This document shows positions 22,007 to 29,418 of a stretch of 31,812 nt of DNA, piece by piece. Numbering within the stretch: the stretch's first letter is position 1; every line of letters starts with the position of its first letter. Source of the stretch: a virus; IMG/VR virus record IMGVR_UViG_3300031746_000105, positions 1 to 31,812 of that record; one strand, 5' to 3'. The notes under the pieces are model-generated. The model did no database searches, was not told the DNA's origin, and worked only from the letters and a program-made list of their open reading frames with translations. Made by a program: the position numbers and the translations under genes.

Positions 22007-22289
22007 TCGCGCACTGCAGGCATCCCTGATACGTCACATCAATGATCGGGCCGGATACGCCGGTTTTCGATGGATAGACCACGAACCAATACCCATGTCG
22101 CCGAGCAACGCCCCAAAGTAGGGATTGTGTCTTATTCTCAAGGGCGTCCTCAACAATATGCCACAACGTCATCAGAGGAATACCCGTGGCATCTTCCAAC
22201 CCCGGGAACGATTGATACTCCCCCCGATGCTTCGAACAATAAGAGAGCAGGACTAGGCAGTCATCCACCATCTTGTAGTGCGCTTTCAC
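21999..22289 (-). CDS. Small helical hypothetical protein downstream of terminase
   Basis: 96 residues from GTG 22289; an internal ATG at 22271 is an alternative start. Helical N-terminal half with DDCLVLLSYCSKHRG and LMTLWHIVEDALENK (about 39-53), followed by strands (HGYWFVVYPSK). The helix-turn-helix-strand order resembles a winged-helix domain, which would suit a DNA-binding role, but no signature is seen. CLQC at the end is a half zinc site. It lies 18 bp after the large terminase. Confidence 0.55.
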   Translation of the reverse strand: MKAHYKMVDDCLVLLSYCSKHRGEYQSFPGLEDATGIPLMTLWHIVEDALENKTQSLLWGVARRHGYWFVVYPSKTGVSGPIIDVTYQGCLQCANE

Positions 22290-22307
22290 ATTCCCATCCG
22301 TCTGATA

Positions 22308-23507
22308 TCAGAGATCGAAGTCGATACCCCCGACCATCTCGAAGTTGAGACCCTTACTGAGCATCGAGAACGCACCGCTTAACGCATCTACCTGGTCGTC
22401 GTGCGCCCCATTTGGGAACAATAGCAACTCATCTAAGAAGGCTTGAACCCACGCGGCCCGCATCAACTTGACATTACCGGCCTGTGCGGCGGCACTGACA
22501 GGTCCTGCCCTCATCACCTTATTGCCCGTTACCCTATCGGCACGGAAGTCCATCCCCTTCAACACCTCGCGCGCATAGTGATCGATCGTATTGACGCCAG
22601 ATGAGCCGGGTTCTTGCTCCATATATATCTTGGTCGACGGACCATCCATCTCGGCGCATTGTCTGACCAGTCGTTCTATTTCCCCCGGTGTTGCTCGCGT
22701 GCGCGCTATGTCGATGACGTAGAACACGCCTTGAATCTCCGCCAACAATGCGCCGACCGAGTAATCGCCTTCGGGCGTGGCTGCCAAGTCCCAATACCTG
22801 ACCTTCCTTGCGTTGCGCGGATAATCGTCAACTATCTCGAACCACTCGCGCTTGAAGAACCCGCTTCCCGCTATGTCAACGAATTGCCCCATCAGTTCTT
22901 GCTGATAGAACGCGCCACCATATTGCTTTTCCAAGGTCGAGACGTAGTCGGGCGGGAGATTGGCCGCGTTCTCTGCGGTCGAGGAGAATACGACGAAATG
23001 GTCCGGGGTCGCGTTCACAATGAACTCGTCATAGAGCCAGGTCATGCCCTTGGGAGTTGTTGTAACGATCGCCCTGCACGGCATATTCTTTTGAGAAAGC
23101 CTGCCTATCCCGCGCTTCCACGCCTCGTCGGTTCGGGCCTTTGCTAGTTCGTCCGCCCACAACCAACCCGCTTCCATGCCTCGAATTGAATCGGGGTCGT
23201 CTGCGCTGCGGTAAAGGATCTCCGAGCCATTGGATAGTTTCCACTTGTGCTTCTGCTCGTTCTTGTCGATTATGAGGTGTTCGGGGATTATCAGGTCTAG
23301 CGTCAGCAGCGTGCTCTCCATCAGGATAGGATAGGTGGGGCTGATGACTAGGACCCTTAGGCCGGGATGATTCACCAATGCCAGGAACGTCTCCCACGCG
23401 CCTGCGAACGTCTTGCCCGATCGTATGCCGCCTATGAAAGCACGATACTTCGCTTGCGATTCTTGGAATATTACCTGTTTAGGATTGGGGGTGTAGATGA
23501 TGTTCAT
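22308..23507 (-). CDS. terL: Terminase large subunit (packaging ATPase/nuclease)
   Basis: 399 residues. ATPase: Walker A GGIRSGKT (26-33), Walker B WLWADE (115-120), coupling motif VTTTPKG (148-154). Nuclease (RNase H fold): YWDLA with Asp240, YMEQEPGSSG with Glu298, and HDDQVDA (369-375). All key residues are present. It pumps DNA into the prohead and cuts it. The gene follows TerS after an intergenic region of about 100 bp with repeats. No clear Shine-Dalgarno before ATG 23507. The closest recognisable type is the phage T4/P22-like TerL_nuc family. Confidence 0.97.
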   Translation of the reverse strand: MNIIYTPNPKQVIFQESQAKYRAFIGGIRSGKTFAGAWETFLALVNHPGLRVLVISPTYPILMESTLLTLDLIIPEHLIIDKNEQKHKWKLSNGSEILYRSADDPDSIRGMEAGWLWADELAKARTDEAWKRGIGRLSQKNMPCRAIVTTTPKGMTWLYDEFIVNATPDHFVVFSSTAENAANLPPDYVSTLEKQYGGAFYQQELMGQFVDIAGSGFFKREWFEIVDDYPRNARKVRYWDLAATPEGDYSVGALLAEIQGVFYVIDIARTRATPGEIERLVRQCAEMDGPSTKIYMEQEPGSSGVNTIDHYAREVLKGMDFRADRVTGNKVMRAGPVSAAAQAGNVKLMRAAWVQAFLDELLLFPNGAHDDQVDALSGAFSMLSKGLNFEMVGGIDFDL

Positions 23508-23611
23508 ACTTTGCCTGCGATATTAGACGTTTGTCTAGTTTTCAGAGAACTACCCTCGGGAGAGTCATCAGAATTGCATACATTCATTAGACAAATGAGC
23601 GGTTTTTGTGT
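23508..23611. promoter_or_regulatory. TerS-TerL spacer with TAGAC/GTCTA repeats (candidate packaging site)
   Basis: The largest gap in the packaging region. It contains an inverted repeat TAGAC-GTTT-GTCTA at 23523-23536 and another TAGAC at 23588-23592 (GTCTAAT on the minus strand twice). Terminase recognition sites often lie in or near terS, so a cos/pac or TerS-binding role is possible. A 15-codon frame overlapping the TerS stop (ATGA) is also there but is too short to support. Confidence 0.3.
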
Positions 23612-24067
23612 TCATGATACGCGTTCCCTGCACTTCGGGCATTCTTTAACAATCGTAATTTCTACGGGTTCGGGATTGGGGTTCGCGACCATCTCGTAAG
23701 CCCCGGTCACCCTGAGCCACTCCTTGAGCAGTTCCCTGCATGCCTGGGACCACAGCATAGCGGCCTTCTCGTCGGATGGGTCGTTGGTCGCCTCATACCG
23801 GCCGATCGCGTCATCATAGCGCGTGGTGGCCTCTTCCGTCTGCTTCGACAGCTCGCCAAAGGCATTCTCCCGGCTGATCTTGCGGCTGGCATTTTGACGG
23901 AGCGTCCTAGTTTCATCAGATGTTGCAAGCAACTTCCTCCACGCATAATAGGCATGCTTGGATACCCCCAATTCACTGAGTATGACTTTGGTAGACTTTC
24001 CGTCCGTGAGCATCTTCAGGGCCTTATCCTGCAGGTCCCGCCTGATGATGGGGTTCACCTGGGGCAT
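23612..24067 (-). CDS. terS: Terminase small subunit-like DNA-binding protein
   Basis: 151 residues. N-terminal helix-turn-helix at about 10-45 (DKALKMLTDGKSTKVILSEL, GVSKHAYYAWRK). Central helices follow (50-130) for oligomerisation, then a C-terminal CPKC. The HTH is of the resolvase/homeodomain-like type used by small terminases. GGTGAG precedes the ATG. Position directly before TerL makes TerS the best call. The C-terminal CPKC single pair is odd and may pair across the oligomer. Confidence 0.75.
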   Translation of the reverse strand: MPQVNPIIRRDLQDKALKMLTDGKSTKVILSELGVSKHAYYAWRKLLATSDETRTLRQNASRKISRENAFGELSKQTEEATTRYDDAIGRYEATNDPSDEKAAMLWSQACRELLKEWLRVTGAYEMVANPNPEPVEITIVKECPKCRERVS

Positions 24068-24068
24068 T

Positions 24069-24419
24069 CTAACTCACCCGAAACACGGCCTCGGGATTCG
24101 CTATCGCCCAACCCAAAATGATACTTAGAGCGTGTCCTGCATTACCTCGCGTAGCCTTCCAATAATCCTCGTCCCGCTCAATGCCAAGAACCCTAACCGC
24201 GTGTTCAAGGACGTCGATCACATCCCGCGCAACCTTACCGTCTAATGCCTCTTTCAGTGTCCTCTCGCCAAGAAGTCCGTTGTAAACCCGGCCATAGTTG
24301 TAGGTCACGTTTAGTTCCGCAAGTGAGATTCCTCCCACGCAGTGTGTTCCGCCCTCTTGATGGCGTCCGACTTCGACGGGATCGCCGTTCTCATTCTCAA
24401 GATACACCCAATAACTCAT
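24069..24419 (-). CDS. Conserved phage/archaeal hypothetical protein (AELNVTYNY family)
   Basis: 116 residues from ATG 24419, which has GGAGGGGGAGAT in front; the upstream part of the frame is shadow. The segment EGGTHCVGGISLAELNVTYNYG (residues about 22-43) looks like a recurrent motif in small phage and archaeal proteins that start SYWVYLE. The C-terminal half is helical (ARDVIDVLEHAVRVLGI). The biochemical role is unknown. Confidence 0.7.
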   Translation of the reverse strand: MSYWVYLENENGDPVEVGRHQEGGTHCVGGISLAELNVTYNYGRVYNGLLGERTLKEALDGKVARDVIDVLEHAVRVLGIERDEDYWKATRGNAGHALSIILGWAIANPEAVFRVS

Positions 24420-24420
24420 C

Positions 24421-24894
24421 TCATCTCCCCCTCCTTCGTTCCTCCCATTCCGCCCAGATGTCCCATGCGACCCGATAATCAGCCAGATTGAAATACGCAC
24501 CCCATTCGGAGTCGTCTATCGTTCGCACGGTGTAGGTATAGTTGCAATGGTCTATGAGTGCGCTTGTCGTGTAGTGTGGCATGTGGTAGGATGTGCCGTC
24601 GATGTTCTGTGGCACGATCTTGTCAAGTTCGGGGAAACGGCGCGGCATTGTACGTTTTTGTGAGATTCTCGAGACCTGAGTCTTAGCAATACTCGCCTTC
24701 GCCTGTCTGGACCCCATGCAAAGACAGCTATCGTTTAACTTTATGTCAAACTTCCCACATAACGGACACTTCGGCGGCGCGAGTTCTAGAGATTCAAATC
24801 TGACTGGCGTAGTCCCATCAGATTCGACTAAGTTGAGGGCATCGAAATCCCCGCGCTTCAATCTAATTACCCGCTCCTCTTGGTCGTCGGTCAT
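24421..24894 (-). CDS. Hypothetical protein with N-terminal EER motif and zinc knuckle
   Basis: 157 residues. It opens TDDQEERVIRLKRGD, almost the same as the openings of the genes at 24891 and 25605. Cys43/Cys46 (CPLC) and Cys57/Cys59 (CLC) form a possible zinc site. The rest is aromatic-rich (YHMPHYTTSALIDHC, WDIWAEWEERRRGR). GGTGAGCAA before the ATG. No family recognised. Confidence 0.65.
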   Translation of the reverse strand: MTDDQEERVIRLKRGDFDALNLVESDGTTPVRFESLELAPPKCPLCGKFDIKLNDSCLCMGSRQAKASIAKTQVSRISQKRTMPRRFPELDKIVPQNIDGTSYHMPHYTTSALIDHCNYTYTVRTIDDSEWGAYFNLADYRVAWDIWAEWEERRRGR

Positions 24895-25301
24895 TTGCTC
24901 ACCTTCAACTGAACTTCCAGTTCCTTGATGCGGCCTTCTCGGGCCTCCAACACAGCCAATCTATCAATCATTCCCCTTCGTTCTTCTTCCAGTTCCTCGA
25001 TGCGAGCCTTCTGCCTGTCTGTCTCTTCAAGAAGTGCTGAATACCGCGCTGCCATTACTTCCAGTTCCTTGACGCGGTCCCTGAGTTCGTTGTTGTCTCT
25101 AACTTTTTGGTGCATCACTTCATCCAAGTCATCATATTCCTCGTCCGTGTGCTTGGGGACGGGTTCGAGCTTCCCGAACTCATTACCATAGAGATACCAA
25201 ACCCATTCTGGCATCGGACCATTATCATCTGCCCATTTCCCAAATTCCTCTACCATAGTCTCCGTTATTCGCAGCATCCGTTCCTCTTGTTCTTCGGGCA
25301 T
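24891..25301 (-). CDS. EER-family protein with long C-terminal coiled coil
   Basis: 136 residues. Opens PEEQEERMLRITE; a Trp-rich middle (PMPEWVWYLYG) and PVPKHTDEEYDDLD (about 47-60), a segment shared with the gene at 25605. From about 66 to the end it is a continuous coiled coil rich in Glu, Arg and Leu. GGTGAACTAAC precedes the ATG. Likely an oligomerising accessory protein. Confidence 0.7.
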   Translation of the reverse strand: MPEEQEERMLRITETMVEEFGKWADDNGPMPEWVWYLYGNEFGKLEPVPKHTDEEYDDLDEVMHQKVRDNNELRDRVKELEVMAARYSALLEETDRQKARIEELEEERRGMIDRLAVLEAREGRIKELEVQLKVSK

Positions 25302-25302
25302 G

Positions 25303-25608
25303 TTAGTTCACCTTCCTGAACTCATGGAACCAAATTCTCTTGTGGGGCTCCCAGCCGTTGCGGGGATGAAGTTCCTTCCAACATCCGATGAAGGCCGCTG
25401 GAGAATCGAAACCTTCTTCCGTGAAACGAACCTCGGCGACGGTGCTGAGATATTGAGGAGTGACGTCGGTCAGTTCAAATAGACACGCAGAAATGAGAAA
25501 TATGTCACCGACTTTTCCATAACATTTATTGCGACTGGTAGAAGTCTTCCTCCCCTCAAGAGCGGCTTTAGCCATATCATCTCTGAACGGTATGTCGACT
25601 TGGGTCAT
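25303..25608 (-). CDS. ASCH-domain protein
   Basis: 101 residues. The pattern F-R-D-D-M-x-K-A-x-L-E-G-R-K-T-x-T-x-R (residues 8-26), KVGDIFLI (32-39) and the later EEGFDSPAAFIGCWKE (65-80) matches ASCH (PUA-like) domains, small RNA-binding-type folds found in phages and prokaryotes; some are N4-acetylcytidine amidohydrolases or bind RNA. GGTGGTTCG precedes the ATG. It is inserted between two EER paralogues. Confidence 0.8.
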   Translation of the reverse strand: MTQVDIPFRDDMAKAALEGRKTSTSRNKCYGKVGDIFLISACLFELTDVTPQYLSTVAEVRFTEEGFDSPAAFIGCWKELHPRNGWEPHKRIWFHEFRKVN

Positions 25609-26042
25609 TTACGAACCACCTTCTCCCGCCCCTTCATAAAGCTGACTTTCGCTTTCTCTAACCAAGCACAGGGGTTAAGCAATTCTTGACAATCATAACA
25701 CCGCTCTTCCTGAAAACACAACGGCTTAAATAATTCCAGTTCCTTGATGCGGACTTTCAAAACAGCAACTTCCTTATCAAGTTCTGAAACCCAATGGTCG
25801 CGTTCGTTTATCATCGTATTCAAAATCCTATCATTATAATCATATTCATCGTCCGTATGCTTGGGGGCGAGGGGGAGAGTTGCAACCACAAACCACAACC
25901 AACTCTTGGTCTGAACCCATCTGTCTTCACCTTTCGAATTATGTGCGAACCCATCGAAACTGACTCTTATTCGTTCAACGCCTCTGTTCACTTTCAGAGG
26001 AACTGAAACGTCTAATATCCGTTCTTCCTTGTCGTCGGTCAT
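25605..26042 (-). CDS. EER-family coiled-coil protein with Cys-rich tail
   Basis: 145 residues from ATG 26042, chosen for the Shine-Dalgarno GAGAGTGAG directly upstream. Opens TDDKEERILDV. The segment APKHTDDEYDYNDRIL (about 60-75) matches the gene at 24891, and VAVLKVRIKELEL (about 94-106) continues the same coiled-coil type. Differs at the end: Cys-rich CFQEERCYDCQELLNPC, perhaps a metal site. Paralogue of 24891. Confidence 0.65.
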   Translation of the reverse strand: MTDDKEERILDVSVPLKVNRGVERIRVSFDGFAHNSKGEDRWVQTKSWLWFVVATLPLAPKHTDDEYDYNDRILNTMINERDHWVSELDKEVAVLKVRIKELELFKPLCFQEERCYDCQELLNPCAWLEKAKVSFMKGREKVVRK

Positions 26043-26070
26043 TTTCTCACTCTCCTTGTCGTGGTTCTCC

Positions 26071-26499
26071 TTATTCTGGGACATCTCTCCTCCGATACTT
26101 GCTCACGAAAATGGGGGCATTTATCCCTGGATGCTGCCTAACCCAACACTTCTCCAGCTGAGCTTCGTGCGTTCCCCATATCCACGGAGCCATCAGATAG
26201 AGGACTGGGGCCACGCGCATCGCTTCCTTACAGAAGGCGGCGCACTTTGCTTTCATCGTGGAATCCCACGGTGGATCGGAAAAGATTGCAGCGAAAGTAT
26301 CATCCTTGAAAGGAAGAGCGGCCATATCCCCACGCGCATCAGCTGGAAAGAATCCCGCCAATATCTCAACGTCCATACGCACATCTCCAAGCGGCGAATC
26401 CCCACAACAGACATTTAGAATAGGCCGCTCGGTGAGCTCCGCTCGAACGAAGTCCTCAATATACTGAGGCCATGAAAACGCGGGAATATATCGTGTCAT
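26071..26499 (-). CDS. Class I SAM-dependent methyltransferase-like protein with DPPW
   Basis: 142 residues. ILNVCCGDSPLGDVRMDVE (27-45) is the SAM-binding motif I with the acidic end of strand 2. GDMAALPF (57-64) follows, then SDPPW (74-78), the catalytic motif IV of amino-methyltransferases acting on adenine or cytosine. It is shorter than usual DNA methylases and has no target-recognition domain. Probably modifies viral DNA or RNA. GGTGACAG before the ATG. Confidence 0.75.
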   Translation of the reverse strand: MTRYIPAFSWPQYIEDFVRAELTERPILNVCCGDSPLGDVRMDVEILAGFFPADARGDMAALPFKDDTFAAIFSDPPWDSTMKAKCAAFCKEAMRVAPVLYLMAPWIWGTHEAQLEKCWVRQHPGINAPIFVSKYRRRDVPE

Positions 26500-26528
26500 C
26501 TGTCACCTTCTCGCCTGGAACGTGCCAC

Positions 26529-26735
26529 TCACTCTTTCACTTCCTTCGCTCCTGCTTCCTGCATGATCTGCTTGATGTCGGCGAGTTCTGACTCAACGCT
26601 AAGTAGAATGTTCTTGAAGGGCGGACCTGGTGGCAATGTTGCGAGATTGAATAGGGCGATCGCGTGCTGCATGTTGTCGTCCATGCTTGCAAGCCTAGAT
26701 GCGAGCGCGCGAATCTCCTTCTTGGTTAGGGTCAT
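26529..26735 (-). CDS. Small helical hypothetical protein
   Basis: 68 residues from ATG 26735, overlapping the upstream stop (ATGA). Wholly helical: TKKEIRALASRLASMDDN and an acidic second helix, ending QEAGAKEVKE. No family recognised. May be a small interaction or oligomerisation module. Confidence 0.6.
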   Translation of the reverse strand: MTLTKKEIRALASRLASMDDNMQHAIALFNLATLPPGPPFKNILLSVESELADIKQIMQEAGAKEVKE

Positions 26736-26956
26736 ACGCTCCCCCTCCCAGCACTGAGCCACGCCGCATTGAGCATCTCATAGAGTTTCGCAGCGATTTC
26801 GTTGGCGTGGTTCAGGTCATAGATGCAGTCCTCATACCAACCGGGCGGGTCTTCTGGGCATTCCTTTTTTAGTTTGTTACCCTCGTGAATGATGTCGGCC
26901 CAGAGTTGGTCGGCCTGGTTCGCCAATAGGTCGAGGCGTTCTTGCAGGGGCGTCAT
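26732..26956 (-). CDS. Small helical hypothetical protein
   Basis: 74 residues, helical throughout (MTPLQERLDLLANQADQLWA; ANEIAAKLYEMLNAAW) with a Pro-rich turn ECPEDPPGWYED (33-44). The ATG overlaps the previous stop and its own stop overlaps the next ATG. No family recognised. Confidence 0.6.
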   Translation of the reverse strand: MTPLQERLDLLANQADQLWADIIHEGNKLKKECPEDPPGWYEDCIYDLNHANEIAAKLYEMLNAAWLSAGRGSV

Positions 26957-27117
26957 GTCTTTGCCTCTTGGTCAGGCAGGGGGCATTCCTCGTCGATGCC
27001 GTTCTTGAAGACGTGCTTTAGATTGAGTTCGCTGCAACGCCCCGCCTCGAAGGGGTCGCGCGGATAGCAGTATGAGGGACACTCGCGGCAGTTATTTATC
27101 GTGATGTGTTTCGGCAT
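26953..27117 (-). CDS. Cys-rich microprotein, 54 residues
   Basis: ATG 27117 with GGAGGCCTGAACGA upstream. Cysteines at 10, 13, 17, 28 and 45 (CRECPSYC ... ECP), a pattern of compact Zn or Fe-S proteins. The longer frame reading uses sequence of the neighbouring gene. The stop overlaps the next gene (ATGA). Function unknown. Confidence 0.65.
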   Translation of the reverse strand: MPKHITINNCRECPSYCYPRDPFEAGRCSELNLKHVFKNGIDEECPLPDQEAKT

Positions 27118-27121
27118 TCGT

Positions 27122-27460
27122 TCAGGCCTCCAGGACGACCTTGGCCTTGCACCGGTGGCATCCAAGTTCTACTATCTCACACGCGGTCAGTGCGGGCGTC
27201 CTCTCGTGGTTGCAGCACCTGATCTCCAGCAGTTTCGCGAGCGCCTCGGCGACGGCCCAACTCTTCTCTTTCTTGAGGTCGAGTTCATCCCCGCAGTCCT
27301 TGCAGAATCCTATGTCTGGACCTTCCATCGCCCCGACCCGTTCGATCGCCTTCGCATCCCGGTAGGCTTCGACGAGCGCGCGGTACATCTTGACGCGGTC
27401 GGGTGCGTCCTTCGAGATGACGAAGTTCGCAGGGGCGATGATGGTGGTTGATTCGGCCAT
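27122..27460 (-). CDS. Zinc-binding hypothetical protein, 112 residues
   Basis: Helical N-terminal half (DAPDRVKMYRALVEAYRDAK), then Cys53/56 (CKDC), Cys82/83 and Cys101/104 (CHRC). The first and last pairs could form one ribbon with a helix between, or there may be two sites. GTGGAGTGAC precedes the ATG. No family recognised. Confidence 0.65.
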   Translation of the reverse strand: MAESTTIIAPANFVISKDAPDRVKMYRALVEAYRDAKAIERVGAMEGPDIGFCKDCGDELDLKKEKSWAVAEALAKLLEIRCCNHERTPALTACEIVELGCHRCKAKVVLEA

Positions 27461-27461
27461 G

Positions 27462-27710
27462 TCACTCCACCCCTAGGTTACCCTTCTGTTCTCCATATAT
27501 CTCAATGAATCTGGCAGCCAAACCAGGCCAGTGGTTGATGCAATGCTTACAGGTCGGGGCCGCATCTATCGGATACAATCCAGACCGTCCTGACCATTGC
27601 CCGCACATCGTTACCGATGAACCCGCGGAACGAATATGAACCTTGATTCCAGAACGTCCAGCCTTGACGGTCTCATGCCACATATCGGCATATCCATTCA
27701 CCCGGGTCAT
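27462..27710 (-). CDS. Small zinc-binding protein (HxnC...CKHC type)
   Basis: 82 residues. VHIRSAGSSVTMCGQ (24-38) and PTCKHCINHW (52-61) give a His25/Cys36/Cys54/Cys57 arrangement that recurs in small phage/archaeal proteins of unknown function. The start ATG 27710 is chosen because GGTGATTGAGC lies before it; a TTG at 27716 is the alternative. It overlaps the end of the 33-residue protein gene by none and follows it by 2 bp. Confidence 0.6.
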   Translation of the reverse strand: MTRVNGYADMWHETVKAGRSGIKVHIRSAGSSVTMCGQWSGRSGLYPIDAAPTCKHCINHWPGLAARFIEIYGEQKGNLGVE

Positions 27711-27712
27711 GC

Positions 27713-27814
27713 TCAATCACCTCTCAGGTTACACTTGAAGCACATCAGCTCGGCCTTCGTCTTGCATCGCACGCACATCTCGGGGGTTTGCTTGCTTGAG
27801 TTGATTTGTTTCAT
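27713..27814 (-). CDS. 33-residue zinc-ribbon microprotein
   Basis: ATG 27814 to TGA 27713. Encodes a minimal ribbon, Cys14/Cys17 (CVRC) and Cys25/Cys28 (CFKC), flanked by a polar N-terminus and a basic end. The four cysteines at exact spacing and the overlap of its TGA region with the next ribosome-binding site (GGTGATTGA) suggest it is real. No Shine-Dalgarno is obvious before its ATG, so it may be weakly translated. Confidence 0.55.
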   Translation of the reverse strand: MKQINSSKQTPEMCVRCKTKAELMCFKCNLRGD

Positions 27815-27839
27815 GTCTATCAGTTGTCTACCAATTGTC

Positions 27840-28073
27840 TTATGGCCTATTTAATGGTTCTTCTTCGTCTATATAAATGGTTTGGTTCTTGAGTTTGAAC
27901 AACATCTCGATGCCATCCCTGAACTCTGGATGAGGGTAGGCATGATGAGGGCAGGGGCCGCAGCCTTCGCATGATTCCTTCTTGATCCAAACGCACCGCT
28001 TGATGAGGCGGAGGCATAGTTCCTGTCCCACGCAGTTGTCGCAGCAATCTGGCTTACCGGGGGTCATAGGCAT
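27840..28073 (-). CDS. Cys-rich protein (eight cysteines)
   Basis: 77 residues. Cysteines at 10, 11, 14, 20, 27, 35, 38 and 41: CCDNCVGQELC and CEGCGPCPHH, a density typical of Fe-S or multi-Zn binding. The C-terminal 30 residues are not Cys-rich (MLFKLKNQTIYIDEEE). The start ATG 28073 has GAGGACGA upstream; ATG 28067 is possible. It overlaps the HExxH gene's end. No family recognised. Confidence 0.65.
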   Translation of the reverse strand: MPMTPGKPDCCDNCVGQELCLRLIKRCVWIKKESCEGCGPCPHHAYPHPEFRDGIEMLFKLKNQTIYIDEEEPLNRP

Positions 28074-28381
28074 TCGTCCTCGACCCATTCGGCCATGCGC
28101 TCAATGATGCTAACCTCCGACCAACGATTATAACCTAGTTTTTTCAGGTTCGCCGCATAGAGGCCGCTCTCGATCATTATCTCTCGGTTGGTCAAGCCCA
28201 GGGTTTGCGCCCAGTGTGTAATCTCATGAACTAAGGATGCGATGACGTTATCTTCGGTGCATAGTGGCGTGAGCATGAGTTGGTTGTCTTCGCTTCGGTA
28301 AAGGGCCACATATTCATTCTGCTCGTCTTGCCGCTCGTCCGTATCCGCGAATGTTACCCTGGGATGCGGTCTGCATGTCAT
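28064..28381 (-). CDS. Putative zinc metallopeptidase (HExxH protein)
   Basis: 105 residues. LVHEITHWAQ (50-59) carries the zincin signature HExxH at His52-His56, in a helix preceded by small residues; Glu71 in the following helix (REIMIESGLY) is a possible third ligand. Small zincin-like proteins of this length occur in phages and archaea, with proteolysis or peptide processing as the usual inference. It overlaps the next and previous genes by 4-10 bp. Substrate unknown. Confidence 0.65.
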   Translation of the reverse strand: MTCRPHPRVTFADTDERQDEQNEYVALYRSEDNQLMLTPLCTEDNVIASLVHEITHWAQTLGLTNREIMIESGLYAANLKKLGYNRWSEVSIIERMAEWVEDECL

Positions 28382-28530
28382 GCGCGTTTCGTTCTCCTCT
28401 TGCCGTGTTCTTTAGGAAGGACCTTGCCACAGTTCTTGCACTCGAATCCTATTACTTTACCGACGCTGATGCTCACGCGGAATATCGTGCCGCCACAGGT
28501 CGGGCAGGGGTAAAGGCAGAGTTCGCTCAT
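28378..28530 (-). CDS. 50-residue zinc-ribbon protein
   Basis: ATG 28530 overlaps the stop of the upstream gene (ATGA), and its own TGA overlaps the ATG of the HExxH gene (ATGA). Cys9/Cys12 (CPTC) and Cys31/Cys34 (CKNC) form a classic ribbon with a strand pair between (TIFRVSISVGKVIGFE), and the end is strongly basic (HGKRRTKRA). This looks like a small nucleic-acid-binding ribbon, similar to Mu Com or TFIIS-type ribbons. High confidence as a gene. Confidence 0.8.
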   Translation of the reverse strand: MSELCLYPCPTCGGTIFRVSISVGKVIGFECKNCGKVLPKEHGKRRTKRA

Positions 28531-28964
28531 GCATACCCCCGGTCGTCCTTCGCTGGCGGCATGCTAGGCATCATATTCCTGATGCCCTCTCCCGCCCGGA
28601 TGCATTCCTGCCACGAGTCGAGCGTCTTCAGCGTATTATTCCAGAGGAGGATGTGGTAGAGGAGCGCGTAAAAGAACTCTATCCCGGCGTGCATGTCGTC
28701 GGCGTTCTCCGCGGTGAACTTGTCGATCCTGCGGACCTCCTTGAGTATGCCGTCCCTCAGCGTGTGCCATTCCTTCGAATCGTGCATGACCCCGATCCAG
28801 ACGGCGCTCACGGCCGAGATATGCTCGAACTGCGGGATGAGGACGTATTGCAGTTGGTCCAGGTCGGCCATTATCTGTGCGTCGGATATGTCTTTCAGCG
28901 CATGCAGCGGCGAAGGCATACTGACGGGCGCAGGCTTCTTCTTGCGTCTCGAACCGAATATCAT
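28527..28964 (-). CDS. Helical hypothetical protein, basic N-terminus
   Basis: 145 residues from ATG 28964, marked by GGTGAGACG. N-terminal IFGSRRKKKPAP is basic; the rest is helical, with SDAQIMADLDQLQYVLIPQF and AENADDMHAGIEFFYALLYHIL. The lengthening at the start to an earlier codon would overlap the RHH gene and is rejected. No family recognised. Overlaps the next gene (ATGA). Confidence 0.65.
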   Translation of the reverse strand: MIFGSRRKKKPAPVSMPSPLHALKDISDAQIMADLDQLQYVLIPQFEHISAVSAVWIGVMHDSKEWHTLRDGILKEVRRIDKFTAENADDMHAGIEFFYALLYHILLWNNTLKTLDSWQECIRAGEGIRNMMPSMPPAKDDRGYA

Positions 28965-29401
28965 CGTCTCACCTTCTGTGTTTGCAGCCAATCGACCGCA
29001 TCCTTGACGCCCTCGAAGCCGCAGTCCGCTATTATATCAGCTCTGGAATCCAGCCACCGATCCCATTTCACGCTTGGGTTGTCGTTGGCGAATTCCAGCA
29101 GCTTGATCCGGGCATCTTGGCTCTTGGAGTGCCTTACTGCCGCTATTCGTTGTAATGCATCCAGACTTGTGCGGCGTTCTTCCAGGGATAAGAGCTTCCT
29201 TTTGAGGTCGGTGACGTCGTGGTCTATCTCCGCGATCTGAGCATTGAGTAGCTCGCTACTATGGAGTTCTAGTTCCATTTCGACGAGGGAGCGGACAAAT
29301 TCGGGTGCGCCGGGGATCTCCTTGAGTCGGGAGATTATCCTCTTGGGCAACCTGACCGCATAAGACCCCATCGGTTCTGAGCGGAGGCGTCTGCGAGACA
29401 A
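28961..29401 (-). CDS. RHH-like / coiled-coil DNA-binding protein
   Basis: 146 residues from TTG 29401, chosen because GAGGGGGGG lies 5 nt upstream; ATG 29371 is the alternative. SYAVRLPKRIISRLKEI (13-29) and APEFVRSLVEMELELHS (32-48) match the strand-helix-helix of RHH regulators; a coiled coil follows (about 48-92). A repeated GTTTAC sequence lies just upstream at 29421-29450. That layout suggests an autoregulator of the downstream accessory/late genes. It could alternatively be a chromosome-partition-like protein. Confidence 0.6.
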   Translation of the reverse strand: MSRRRLRSEPMGSYAVRLPKRIISRLKEIPGAPEFVRSLVEMELELHSSELLNAQIAEIDHDVTDLKRKLLSLEERRTSLDALQRIAAVRHSKSQDARIKLLEFANDNPSVKWDRWLDSRADIIADCGFEGVKDAVDWLQTQKVRR

Positions 29402-29418
29402 TCTAGCCCCCCCTCAAA

